The notes beneath the pieces were generated by a model, which saw only the letters and a program-made list of their open reading frames with translations, was not told the DNA's origin and did no database searches. Of a stretch of 8,154 nucleotides of DNA, positions 1 through 6,633 are shown one piece after another. This DNA comes from Gammaproteobacteria bacterium. Its GTDB lineage: Bacteria > Pseudomonadota > Gammaproteobacteria > GCA-001735895. The stretch lies in NCBI GenBank assembly GCA_003645435.1, contig QNFD01000102.1, positions 1-8,154 on the forward strand, written 5' to 3'. A program made the position numbers and the translations under genes. Each line of letters starts with the position of its first letter. The first letter of the stretch is position 1.

Positions 1-857
1 ATGTTTACGCCCGCGCCCAGGTTTTTGATGGATTTGTCGATGGTATGAATGCTACCGATGGATCGGGTGCGAATTGCCATATGTCCAGTGTCGCGATGTG
101 TGCCCTGTTGACCAATATTGGCTACTCCCCGGTAATGCAAATTGCCTGTCGGGATAAAAACCGAATTGCGATCCAGGGCGATGTGCTGGGTGCAGCCGCG
201 ATGGGTGTCAGCAATGTGCTTTGTCTTAGCGGTGACGGGGTCCAGGTGGGCGACCATCCAGAAGCGAAACCGGTATTCGATCTGGATAGTATGTCGCTGC
301 TGGAGACGATTAGAATCATGCGCGATGAATCGAGGTTCCTGAGCGGGCGCAAGATTACCACCCCTCCCGATATTTTCCTCGGAGCCGCCGCGAATCCCTG
401 TGCGCCGCCAATCGATTTCCGGCCCTACCGGCTGGCGAAAAAAATTGCCGCGGGTGCTGATTTCATCCAGACCCAATATATCTTCGACGTACCCCAGTTA
501 AAGGAATTTATGCTGAAGGCGGGTGATCTGGGCCTGCTCGAGCAATGTTTTATTTTACCTGGTGTAGGTCCGCTTGCATCGGCAAGAACGGCGACCTGGA
601 TTCGTGACAATGTACCGGGAATCCATATTCCTGACGACGTTATCAAGCGTCTGGCGGGTGCCGAGAATCAAAAGAAGGAAGGCCAGAAAATTTGCATCGA
701 ACTGATTCAGCAAATTCGTGAGATTGAAGGGGTTAGCGGCGTTCACGTTATGGCTTACCGTCAGGAGGAAGCGGTTGCGGATATCATTAAACAATCCGGA
801 GTGCTGGAAGGGCGTGTTCCCTGGTATCCCGGCTGCGAGGAACTAGAACAGGCCTGA
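1..857 (+). CDS. Methylenetetrahydrofolate reductase-like protein (MetF family), 5'-truncated by the window edge
   Basis: Flavin-dependent TIM-barrel enzyme interconverting methylene-THF and methyl-THF in the cytoplasm. The frame is open back to the window edge (first whole codon at base 3). The residues before the first internal ATG (base 45), reading ARAQVFDGFVDG, fit the family, so ATG 45 is internal and the true start lies upstream. Visible marks are the NATD..GANCHMSS stretch, LSGDG with its Asp at 234-236 (equivalent to the flavin-tuning Asp of the E. coli LRGD motif), FIQTQYIFDV (folate-site Gln, compare E. coli TQFFFDV), the ILPGVGPL loop, and the C-terminal GVHVMAY..EEAVADI strand-helix. 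The N-terminal Glu expected to be catalytic is outside the window. It is followed by a corrinoid methyltransferase and its activator, so it more likely oxidises methyl-THF from demethylation than serves methionine synthesis; that direction is inferred. Confidence is high for the family, moderate for the role. Confidence 0.88.
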   Translation, partial: VYARAQVFDGFVDGMNATDGSGANCHMSSVAMCALLTNIGYSPVMQIACRDKNRIAIQGDVLGAAAMGVSNVLCLSGDGVQVGDHPEAKPVFDLDSMSLLETIRIMRDESRFLSGRKITTPPDIFLGAAANPCAPPIDFRPYRLAKKIAAGADFIQTQYIFDVPQLKEFMLKAGDLGLLEQCFILPGVGPLASARTATWIRDNVPGIHIPDDVIKRLAGAENQKKEGQKICIELIQQIREIEGVSGVHVMAYRQEEAVADIIKQSGVLEGRVPWYPGCEELEQA

Positions 858-919
858 TTGTGCCGATTCTAAGCGGATTTTCAAAACCAGCTATATTGTA
901 ATTAATCAGTTTATATTTT

Positions 920-924
920 GAGGA
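920..924 (+). promoter_or_regulatory. Shine-Dalgarno site of the methyltransferase gene
   Basis: GAGGA lies 7 nt before the ATG at 932 and supports that start. The 74-bp gap between the MetF-like stop and this ATG is AT-rich, but I could not find a convincing -35/-10 pair at normal spacing. Co-transcription with the upstream gene is the simplest reading. Confidence 0.7.
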
Positions 925-931
925 AATAACC

Positions 932-1840
932 ATGACCGAAACGGTTGTCAGTTCAGCGACTAAAGAGTTAGTGATCGGATTTGATCGCCCGTTTGTCGTT
1001 ATCGGTGAACGCATAAATCCCACCGGCCGGAAAATAATGGCCGATGAAATGAAAAACGGTGACTATAGCCGTGTCGAATCGGACGCGATTGCGCAGGTGC
1101 AGGCTGGCGCCCACATGCTCGATGTCAATGCCGGCATACCGTTATCCGACGAACCGCGCATACTGGCAGAGGCGATTCAACTGGTTCAAAGCCTGACCGA
1201 CGTGCCCTTGAGCATTGATTCGTCAATTATCGAAGCGCTGGAAGCCGGACTTGCGGTTTATAAAGGCAAGGCCCTGGTTAACTCGGTAACCGGTGAAGAC
1301 GAGTCTCTCGATCGGGTATTACCCCTGATAAAGAAACACGGTGCAGCCGTTGTTGCGATTTCAAACGATGAAACCGGCATATCCGAAGATATCGATGTTC
1401 GCTACGATGTCGCGAAAAAGATTGTCGAACGTGCTGCTGACTATGGCATCCCGGCTTGCGATGTGGTCGTCGATCCATTGGTAATGCCGATTGGCGCAAT
1501 AAACACCGCGGGACGTGAAGTGCTGAGGTTGATATATCGACTGCGTACCGAGCTGAAAGTAAATACGACCTGCGGTGCCTCAAACATCAGTTTTGGCTTA
1601 CCCAATAGAAATGGCTTCAATGGCGCATTTATCAGCATGGCGATACAGGCCGGAATGACATCTGCAATAACTAACCCGTTACACGCGGAAGTCATCAGCG
1701 CAAGCCTGGGTGCCGATGTGATGCTGGGCAAGGACCCAGATTGCGGCCGCTGGATTAAGCAATTTCGAGAGCCCGCGCCGGAAGGTGCTAGCGTACGCGG
1801 TACCGGGCGCCGGGGTGGTAGACGCCGTCGCGCGAGTTAG
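932..1840 (+). CDS. Methyltetrahydrofolate:corrinoid protein methyltransferase (pterin-binding domain, AcsE/MtgA-like)
   Basis: Cytoplasmic TIM-barrel enzyme of the dihydropteroate synthase-like pterin-binding fold that transfers a methyl group between methyl-THF and a corrinoid protein. The 302 residues show the family pattern: GERINPTGRK at 25-34, AGAHMLDVNAG near 58-68 (Asp64, Asn66), SIDSS at 94-98, VNSVTGE with Asn117, DVVVDPLVMPIG, and TCGASNISFGLPNR with Asn218, the position matching the Asn that contacts the N5/methyl group in clostridial methyltransferases. The barrel ends near residue 275, and AcsE proteins are about 260 residues. Beyond it is a short extension ending in an Arg/Gly-rich tail (289-302). 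The start is set by GAGGA 7 nt upstream. A corrinoid activator follows 22 bp downstream, so the partner is probably a corrinoid protein of a methylamine or betaine demethylation system; the substrate cannot be read here. It is not a folP dihydropteroate synthase, because the motifs and neighbours fit the methyltransferase branch. Confidence 0.87.
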   Translation: MTETVVSSATKELVIGFDRPFVVIGERINPTGRKIMADEMKNGDYSRVESDAIAQVQAGAHMLDVNAGIPLSDEPRILAEAIQLVQSLTDVPLSIDSSIIEALEAGLAVYKGKALVNSVTGEDESLDRVLPLIKKHGAAVVAISNDETGISEDIDVRYDVAKKIVERAADYGIPACDVVVDPLVMPIGAINTAGREVLRLIYRLRTELKVNTTCGASNISFGLPNRNGFNGAFISMAIQAGMTSAITNPLHAEVISASLGADVMLGKDPDCGRWIKQFREPAPEGASVRGTGRRGGRRRRAS

Positions 1841-1853
1841 TGGTAACAGGGAT

Positions 1854-1858
1854 AGAGG
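1854..1858 (+). promoter_or_regulatory. Shine-Dalgarno site deciding the start of the corrinoid activator
   Basis: AGAGG ends 4 nt before the ATG at 1863. The reading frame stays open further upstream to a GTG at 1785 inside the preceding gene. That 26-residue extension has no matching ribosome site and looks unlike a ferredoxin N-terminus, so I favour the ATG at 1863. The spacing is somewhat short. Confidence 0.55.
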
Positions 1859-1862
1859 TCCA

Positions 1863-3887
1863 ATGGTTGATGATGAAGTAAATGTACTGTTTATGCCTTC
1901 CGGCTTGCGCGGGCAGGTCCCCGTGGGTACGACAATACTCCAGGCAGCTCAACGTCTGGGTGTAGATCTGGAGTCGATTTGTGGCGGCCAGGGCAAGTGC
2001 CGTAAATGCCAGGTATTACCACAGGAAGGTGAGTTTCCTAAGCACGGTATAACTTCTCGTCTTGATCACCTGTCGGAGCTCACTGAAACCGAGCTTCATC
2101 ACCAGGCAAAAAATCGTCTCAAGGACGGGCGGCGTCTGGGCTGCAATGCGCGCTTGCTCGGTGATCTGGTTGTTGATGTTCCTGAAGAGAGTCAGCAACA
2201 CAAACAACATATCACCAAGGCCGTCACTGCCTACGATATCCAGGTGTTGCCGGCACTGCGTCTGTATACCGTGACATTACCCGAACCCGACATGCACGCG
2301 CCAATTTCGGATAAGCGTCGGCTCCAAAATGAACTGGTAGCCGTACATGAGTTACCGATCATGGATTGTGAGCTATCGCAGCTTCGTTTATTGCAAAAGG
2401 CACTGGATAAATCGGACCGCCAGGTTACCGCCGCGGTTTATCAGCACCAGCAGATTATCGGAATATGGCCTGGCGTGAAAAAAGTGGTATATGGATTAGC
2501 GATCGATTTGGGCTCTACCACGATCGCCGCGCAATTATGCAATCTCGATACTGGCGAGGTAGTGGCAACCGCAGACACGATGAATCCGCAGATTCGATTC
2601 GGTGAAGACCTGATGAGCCGGGTTTCCTACGTGATGATGAACGAAGGTGGTGACGAAGCGATGACGCGGGTAGTGCGCGAGGCCTTCAATCAGTTGGCAA
2701 AGCGGGCTGCCAAATCAGCCGGCATTCAGCTTGAAGAGATTCTTGACCTGGTTGTAGTAGCCAACCCGATCATGCATCATTTATTCCTCGGCATCGATCC
2801 CACCCCGCTGGGAACGGCACCCTTCACCCTGGCTACCGATCAGACCACCGTGATCCGCGCAAGCGATATAGATCTACATTTACACCCTGAAGCAAGAGTT
2901 TGTATCTTACCCTGTATTGCCGGGCACATAGGCGCGGATACCGCCGGGGTAATTCTTGCGGAACGCCCCGATTTGTCAGAAGAATATGTTTTACTGGTTG
3001 ATGTCGGCACCAATGCAGAAATTGTGCTCGGTAATCGTAACCGCTTGCTGGCAGCATCCAGTCCAACGGGTCCCGCTTTCGAAGGTGCCCAGATTACATC
3101 GGGCCAGCGCGCGGCGCCGGGTGCGATGGAACGCATTCGGGTTGATCCCGAAACCCTGGAGCCGAGGTTCCGGGTGATTGGTTGCGAGGCCTGGTCGGAC
3201 GAAGATGATTTCGCTGAAAAGAGCGCGAAAGTCGGTGTTAGCGGCATCTGTGGATCGGGCATTATCGAAGTGGTTGCAGAAATGTTTCTCGCCGGAATTA
3301 TCGATCAGGATGGAGTCATTGGCCCGGTCGAAGGCAAGCAGAGCGATCGTATTGTACTCGACGGACGCACCTATTCTTATTTATTGTACGAGGGTGACAA
3401 GTCGATTCGAATTACCCAAAACGATGTGCGAGCGATCCAGCTCGCGAAAGCAGCCCTGCACGCCGGTACCCGATTACTCATCGATCGAATGGGTATTAAC
3501 AAGGTAGACCGCATCGGTTTTGCCGGCGCTTTTGGCAGTCACATCGATGTTAAGTACGCGATGGTGCTGGGATTGATCCCGGACTGTGATCTTGAGCATG
3601 TCGGTTCGGTCGGCAATGCTGCCGGCACCGGTGCCCGCATTGCGCTATTGAACTTGCCCTCACGCCTCGAAATAGGTGAGATCCTGCCCAAGGTTGAAAA
3701 GATCGAAACCGCTATAGAACCCATGTTCCAGGAATACTTTATCGAGGCCATGGCTTTACCGCACAAGGTCGACCCCTACACAGAACTCTCTAAAGTTGTC
3801 AAACTCCCTCCACCCAAGCCGAAAGCTAAAAATGATGCAGGTGATGATCGAAAACGTAAATCGCGCAGGCGGCGTAGCAGGGTGTAG
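1863..3887 (+). CDS. Corrinoid activation protein: [2Fe-2S] ferredoxin plus ASKHA ATPase (RACo/RamA-like, DUF4445 family)
   Basis: ATP-dependent reductive activator that returns a corrinoid protein from inactive Co(II) to Co(I). At 674 residues it is close to the usual length for RACo proteins. The N-terminal ferredoxin domain (about 5-105) has Cys40, Cys46, Cys49 and Cys94, a C-X5-C-X2-C-X44-C pattern expected to bind one [2Fe-2S] cluster. A linker (about 110-205) leads to the ASKHA ATPase: first phosphate loop AIDLGSTT with Asp215, an NPQIRFGEDLMSR stretch, VVANPIMHH, second phosphate loop LVDVGTNAEI with Asp380, SPTGPAFEGAQI, GICGSGIIE, and the C-terminal GFAGAFGSHID and GNAAGTGA motifs. 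The last 12 residues are almost all Arg/Lys. It follows the pterin methyltransferase by 22 bp and shares its strand, so the two very likely form an operon. The corrinoid protein it serves is not in the window. Family assignment is firm. Confidence 0.92.
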   Translation: MVDDEVNVLFMPSGLRGQVPVGTTILQAAQRLGVDLESICGGQGKCRKCQVLPQEGEFPKHGITSRLDHLSELTETELHHQAKNRLKDGRRLGCNARLLGDLVVDVPEESQQHKQHITKAVTAYDIQVLPALRLYTVTLPEPDMHAPISDKRRLQNELVAVHELPIMDCELSQLRLLQKALDKSDRQVTAAVYQHQQIIGIWPGVKKVVYGLAIDLGSTTIAAQLCNLDTGEVVATADTMNPQIRFGEDLMSRVSYVMMNEGGDEAMTRVVREAFNQLAKRAAKSAGIQLEEILDLVVVANPIMHHLFLGIDPTPLGTAPFTLATDQTTVIRASDIDLHLHPEARVCILPCIAGHIGADTAGVILAERPDLSEEYVLLVDVGTNAEIVLGNRNRLLAASSPTGPAFEGAQITSGQRAAPGAMERIRVDPETLEPRFRVIGCEAWSDEDDFAEKSAKVGVSGICGSGIIEVVAEMFLAGIIDQDGVIGPVEGKQSDRIVLDGRTYSYLLYEGDKSIRITQNDVRAIQLAKAALHAGTRLLIDRMGINKVDRIGFAGAFGSHIDVKYAMVLGLIPDCDLEHVGSVGNAAGTGARIALLNLPSRLEIGEILPKVEKIETAIEPMFQEYFIEAMALPHKVDPYTELSKVVKLPPPKPKAKNDAGDDRKRKSRRRRSRV

Positions 3888-3993
3888 GGGTTTCATTACC
3901 CCGGGTTTCTGGACACTCGTTCAGGTTTGTTATAGGTTGGTGGGAAAACTATCGAGACCTGATTAATCAGCTAAACTAATATTTAACATAATC
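3888..3993. other. Intergenic region between the C1 module and ppk
   Basis: 106 bp without a gene. It begins with a short GC-rich hairpin at the stop codon of the activator gene (GGGGT 3887-3891 with ACCCC 3898-3902, 6-nt loop). No T-run follows, so it is at best a weak terminator. GGGTTTC occurs twice as a direct repeat (3888-3894 and 3903-3909). The second half is AT-rich and contains a 12-bp palindrome. A ppk promoter is expected here, but I found no -35/-10 pair better than about half matches (TTGTTA at 3927-3932 with TATCGA 17 bp later is poor). Confidence 0.5.
3959..3970. promoter_or_regulatory. Perfect 12-bp palindrome before ppk, possible operator
   Basis: CTGATTAATCAG is identical to its own reverse complement and lies 23 nt before the ppk ATG, where it could overlap a promoter or the 5' end of the mRNA. 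It does not resemble a Pho box (direct CTGTCAT-type repeats). The half ATTAATCAG recurs at 901-909, 22 nt before the methyltransferase start. A 12-bp palindrome of this AT-rich composition can arise by chance, so the operator reading is speculative. Confidence 0.25.
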
Positions 3994-6324
3994 ATGACTA
4001 CTAAACCCAAAATCCAAAATACGCTATCTGTAGTAACCGACAGTGTAGAAACAGGCATAGAACAAAATATAGAACAAAACGTAGAACAAAACGTAGAACA
4101 AAACGTAGAGCAAAGCGTAGAGCAAAGCGTAGAGCAAAGCGTAGAGCAAGACCTGGAACCAAAACCCGATATCAGGGAAGAGTTATCAGGAACACCGACT
4201 GCGACTGAATTCGACCTCGAATCGCCCGAGTTATACCTCAATCGGGAGTTAACCTGGCTTGAGTTTAACCGACGTGTACTGCACGAAGCGCAGGATCAAA
4301 ACACGCCTTTGCTGGAGCGTTTCAAATTTGTCGGTATCGTTAGTTCCAATCTCGACGAATTTTTTATGAAACGTATTGGCGGCCTGAAGCAACAGGTGGG
4401 GGCCGGGATCATGGAGCTGACTGTGGACGGGCGCTTGCCGGCACAGCAAATCGACGAATCCTACCAACTCGTCAGGGAAATCGAAGCACAGAAAGATGCA
4501 CTCCTGCCACAGTTGACTGGATTGCTGGCCGAAAATAATATTCACCTCACTACTTTTGAGGTACTGGACGACAAGGACAAGGAAACTGTTCGTAATTATT
4601 ACTTCGAAAATATTTATCCGCTGGTGACGCCGCAAGCGGTTGATTCTGCACATCCGTTTCCTTTTATCTCCAATCTCTCACTTAACCTGCTCGTCACCTT
4701 ACGTCATAAAGATGGCGACGAGGAACTGCGGGCACGGGTAAAGGTACCCACTGGCCTTGGAATTCCGCGTTTTCTCGAAGTTCCTGGGACGAGTAGTTTC
4801 GTGCCGCTGGAGAGCGTGATGTCAAATAATCTCGATCTGCTGTTTCCGAAAATGAAAATCGAGGCCTGCGAGTTGTTCCACGTTACGCGTAACGCGAATA
4901 CCTCCCGGGACGAAGACCGCGCCGATGATTTACTCGCGATAATCGAATCTGAAGTACGACATCGTAAGTTTGCGCAGATTGTGCGAGTTGTTGTTCAGCA
5001 TGATATGGATTCAACCCGTAGAGGCATGTTGGCTGCCGAACTAGGCCTGGAAGAAACCGATGTATTCGAAACTAACGGCCTGATGGCGATGCGTGACCTG
5101 CTTGGTTTCAGCGAGATGGAAATTCCTGCTTTACACGATCTGCCGCAACACCCAATCGATCATCCCAAACTGGTGCACATGCCCAATATATTTCATGTGG
5201 TGCGCGAATACGGTTCGATACTGCTGCAACACCCTTACGAATCCTTTACCACCTCGGTCGGGCGTTTTCTCAAAGAAGCCAGCGTCGACCCGAAGGTACG
5301 GGCGATCAAGATGACGCTATACCGGACATCCGGTGATACCAGGGTGATCGATTACCTGATCGATGCCGCGCAAAACGGTAAACAGGTAGCCGTGGTGGTG
5401 GAATTGAAAGCACGCTTTGACGAGGCTGCTAATATTCGTTGGTCGAGTCGCATGGAGGAAGCTGGAATTCATGTCACCTACGGTGTAATGGATCTTAAAA
5501 CCCATTGCAAGGTAATCCTCGTAGTGCGCAACGATTACAGCGGCCTGCGCCGTTACGTACATATCGGCACCGGCAACTACCACGCTGGCAATGCCCGTAT
5601 GTACACCGACCTGGGACTGCTCACCTGCGATCAAACCATTGGCCAGGACATTACCGAATTATTCAACTACCTGACCACCGGCTACACACCCAAGCGCGAT
5701 TACCGCAAGATTCTGCCCGCGCCCAAGTTGTTGAAGCGGTCGTTACTCGACAAGATCAATCGGGAAATCGATCAACACAGTGAAGAATCGCCAGCTTTAA
5801 TCCAGATCAAAACCAACGCGCTTGAAGACGAAGATATCATTCGCGCACTTTACCTGGCGTCGCAGGGAGGGGTAAAGATAGATTTGATTGTGCGTGACAC
5901 CTGCCGCTTGCGCCCTGGCATTGCGGGCCTGTCTGACAACATACGCGTATTTAGTGCGATCGGTCGATTTTTGGAGCACAGTCGAATTTATTATTTCAAA
6001 AATGAGGACAAACCTGAGTACTACATTGGCTCCGCGGACGCCATGAAACGCAACCTCGAACACCGGGTTGAGGTGCTGGTACCGGTGGAAGACCCCGAGC
6101 TGCAGAACGGGCTTCGCAATATTTTCGATACCCTGTTATCCGATGAGTACGGTATCTGGCAGATGAATGCGGACGGCTCTTATGAGCAGTTGCAAGGGAA
6201 AAGCCCGACAGCAGAAAGCAGTCAGCAGGCTATGATTCGACAGACTAATGACCGGTTGTGGGAAGCCACTCGACTCAAGCGACGTAAACCCCAGGGCGCG
6301 CGCAGCAGGAATATTCGACGATAA
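3994..6324 (+). CDS. ppk: Polyphosphate kinase 1
   Basis: Reversible transfer of the ATP gamma-phosphate to polyphosphate, through a phosphohistidine. The conserved body runs from about residue 73: ELTWLEFN (85-92), SSNLDEFFMKR, HPFPFISNLSLN (220-231), KMTLYRTSGDTR, VVELKARFDEAANIRW, DLKTHCK and VHIGTGNYHAGNARMYTDLG. Arg444, Arg474, His504 and His523 keep exactly the mutual spacing of E. coli Arg375, Arg405, His435 and His454, so the site is complete and His504 is the expected phosphorylated residue. At 776 residues it exceeds the roughly 690 of E. coli Ppk. About 73 extra N-terminal residues include a repeat-encoded (I/V)EQ(N/S/D) tract (22-53), and there are about 20 extra C-terminal residues, rich in Arg/Lys. 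No Shine-Dalgarno precedes ATG 3994, and no better in-frame start lies between the repeat and the conserved body. It converges with a phosphate transporter operon. Function is firm; the exact start is less so. Confidence 0.95.
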   Translation: MTTKPKIQNTLSVVTDSVETGIEQNIEQNVEQNVEQNVEQSVEQSVEQSVEQDLEPKPDIREELSGTPTATEFDLESPELYLNRELTWLEFNRRVLHEAQDQNTPLLERFKFVGIVSSNLDEFFMKRIGGLKQQVGAGIMELTVDGRLPAQQIDESYQLVREIEAQKDALLPQLTGLLAENNIHLTTFEVLDDKDKETVRNYYFENIYPLVTPQAVDSAHPFPFISNLSLNLLVTLRHKDGDEELRARVKVPTGLGIPRFLEVPGTSSFVPLESVMSNNLDLLFPKMKIEACELFHVTRNANTSRDEDRADDLLAIIESEVRHRKFAQIVRVVVQHDMDSTRRGMLAAELGLEETDVFETNGLMAMRDLLGFSEMEIPALHDLPQHPIDHPKLVHMPNIFHVVREYGSILLQHPYESFTTSVGRFLKEASVDPKVRAIKMTLYRTSGDTRVIDYLIDAAQNGKQVAVVVELKARFDEAANIRWSSRMEEAGIHVTYGVMDLKTHCKVILVVRNDYSGLRRYVHIGTGNYHAGNARMYTDLGLLTCDQTIGQDITELFNYLTTGYTPKRDYRKILPAPKLLKRSLLDKINREIDQHSEESPALIQIKTNALEDEDIIRALYLASQGGVKIDLIVRDTCRLRPGIAGLSDNIRVFSAIGRFLEHSRIYYFKNEDKPEYYIGSADAMKRNLEHRVEVLVPVEDPELQNGLRNIFDTLLSDEYGIWQMNADGSYEQLQGKSPTAESSQQAMIRQTNDRLWEATRLKRRKPQGARSRNIRR
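4057..4152 (+). repeat. 12-bp in-frame tandem repeat, 8 units, in the 5' end of ppk
   Basis: Eight consecutive 12-bp units encode IEQN, IEQN, VEQN, VEQN, VEQS, VEQS, VEQS, VEQD. Identical neighbours (GTAGAACAAAAC twice, then GTAGAGCAAAGC three times) point to recent duplication by slippage or unequal crossover. The 12-bp period keeps the frame, so copy number can change without breaking the gene. The product is an acidic, Gln-rich, probably disordered or helical leader ahead of the kinase. There are no spacers, so this is not a CRISPR array. Confidence 0.95.
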
Positions 6325-6329
6325 GCGGG

Positions 6330-6569
6330 TTAGTTGCTGGAAAGTAGATGTTTTGACTTTTCTAACTGTGCGTTTACCACCTTCATTCTCGTTTCAAGCC
6401 TTGAACGCTTTTCCGGATCCTGGGTAGCCTCAAGTTTTGCCTCGTAACGGGACTTTTTTTCGGTAAGCAACTGTTGAAGTTTATCCAGTTTTTCAGCTGT
6501 GATACGTCCGCCTTGCTCATGACTATCGACCAGTTTTTTAAATTTATCGATCAGTTTAGAAAATTTCAT
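6330..6569 (-). CDS. Small basic coiled-coil protein of unknown function (79 aa)
   Basis: I do not recognise a named family. The protein is soluble, with no signal peptide, membrane segment, Cys or Trp. It has two parts: a short amphipathic helix MKFSKLIDKFKKLVD (1-15), a turn around HEQGG (17-21), then a long helical stretch (about 22-77) rich in Lys, Arg, Glu and Leu with heptad-like hydrophobic spacing, probably a coiled coil broken near QDPEK. By hand count it is net positive, about +7. The start is supported by GAGAG (6576-6580 on this strand) 6 nt before the ATG. It lies 64 bp downstream of the Na+/phosphate cotransporter on the same strand and its stop is 5 bp from the ppk stop. A link to phosphate or polyphosphate metabolism is only inferred from position. 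Reading-frame architecture, ribosome site and tight packing make it a credible real gene. Confidence 0.72.
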   Translation of the reverse strand: MKFSKLIDKFKKLVDSHEQGGRITAEKLDKLQQLLTEKKSRYEAKLEATQDPEKRSRLETRMKVVNAQLEKSKHLLSSN

Positions 6570-6633
6570 TAATGTCTCTCTTCAATATGAATTTGATTTT
6601 GAAAAAATATCGGCGGTATATGAATCCAGCAAA
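6570..6633 (-). other. Short intergenic gap between transporter and small coiled-coil gene
   Basis: The 64-bp AT-rich gap holds the ribosome site of the 79-residue gene. On the minus strand, TTGCTG and TATTTT are 17 bp apart, a weak promoter-like match. No terminator-like hairpin is evident, so readthrough from the transporter gene is plausible. Confidence 0.35.

Noticed and set aside
45..47. ATG 45 as the start of the MetF-like gene
   Set aside because: The frame continues upstream with family-like sequence to the window edge, and the conserved N-terminal strand would be lost.
858..931. Possible promoter before the methyltransferase (TATATT at 892-897 and 912-917)
   Set aside because: No acceptable -35 hexamer at 16-18 bp from either candidate -10; the gap is short and the neighbours are functionally linked, so co-transcription is simpler.
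2840..3262. 140-codon open frame on the minus strand
   Set aside because: It lies wholly inside the ASKHA domain of the activator gene, whose protein is conserved motif by motif; the antisense product shows no recognisable domain.
3887..3902. Hairpin GGGGT/ACCCC as a rho-independent terminator
   Set aside because: Only 5 bp of stem and no T-run after it (GGGTTTCT follows), so not supportable as an intrinsic terminator.
4057..4152. Tandem repeat as a CRISPR-like or mobile-element signature
   Set aside because: Units abut with no spacers, stay in frame with ppk and encode a regular peptide; no cas genes or transposase nearby.
3963..4241. Antisense open frame with a striking Cys-Ser-Thr repeat
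   Set aside because: It is the mirror of the 12-bp ppk repeat, lies entirely over ppk and its leader, and has no independent support as a gene.
4249..4653. 134-codon open frame on the minus strand within ppk
   Set aside because: It is a shadow of the conserved N-terminal domain of Ppk, with no family resemblance.
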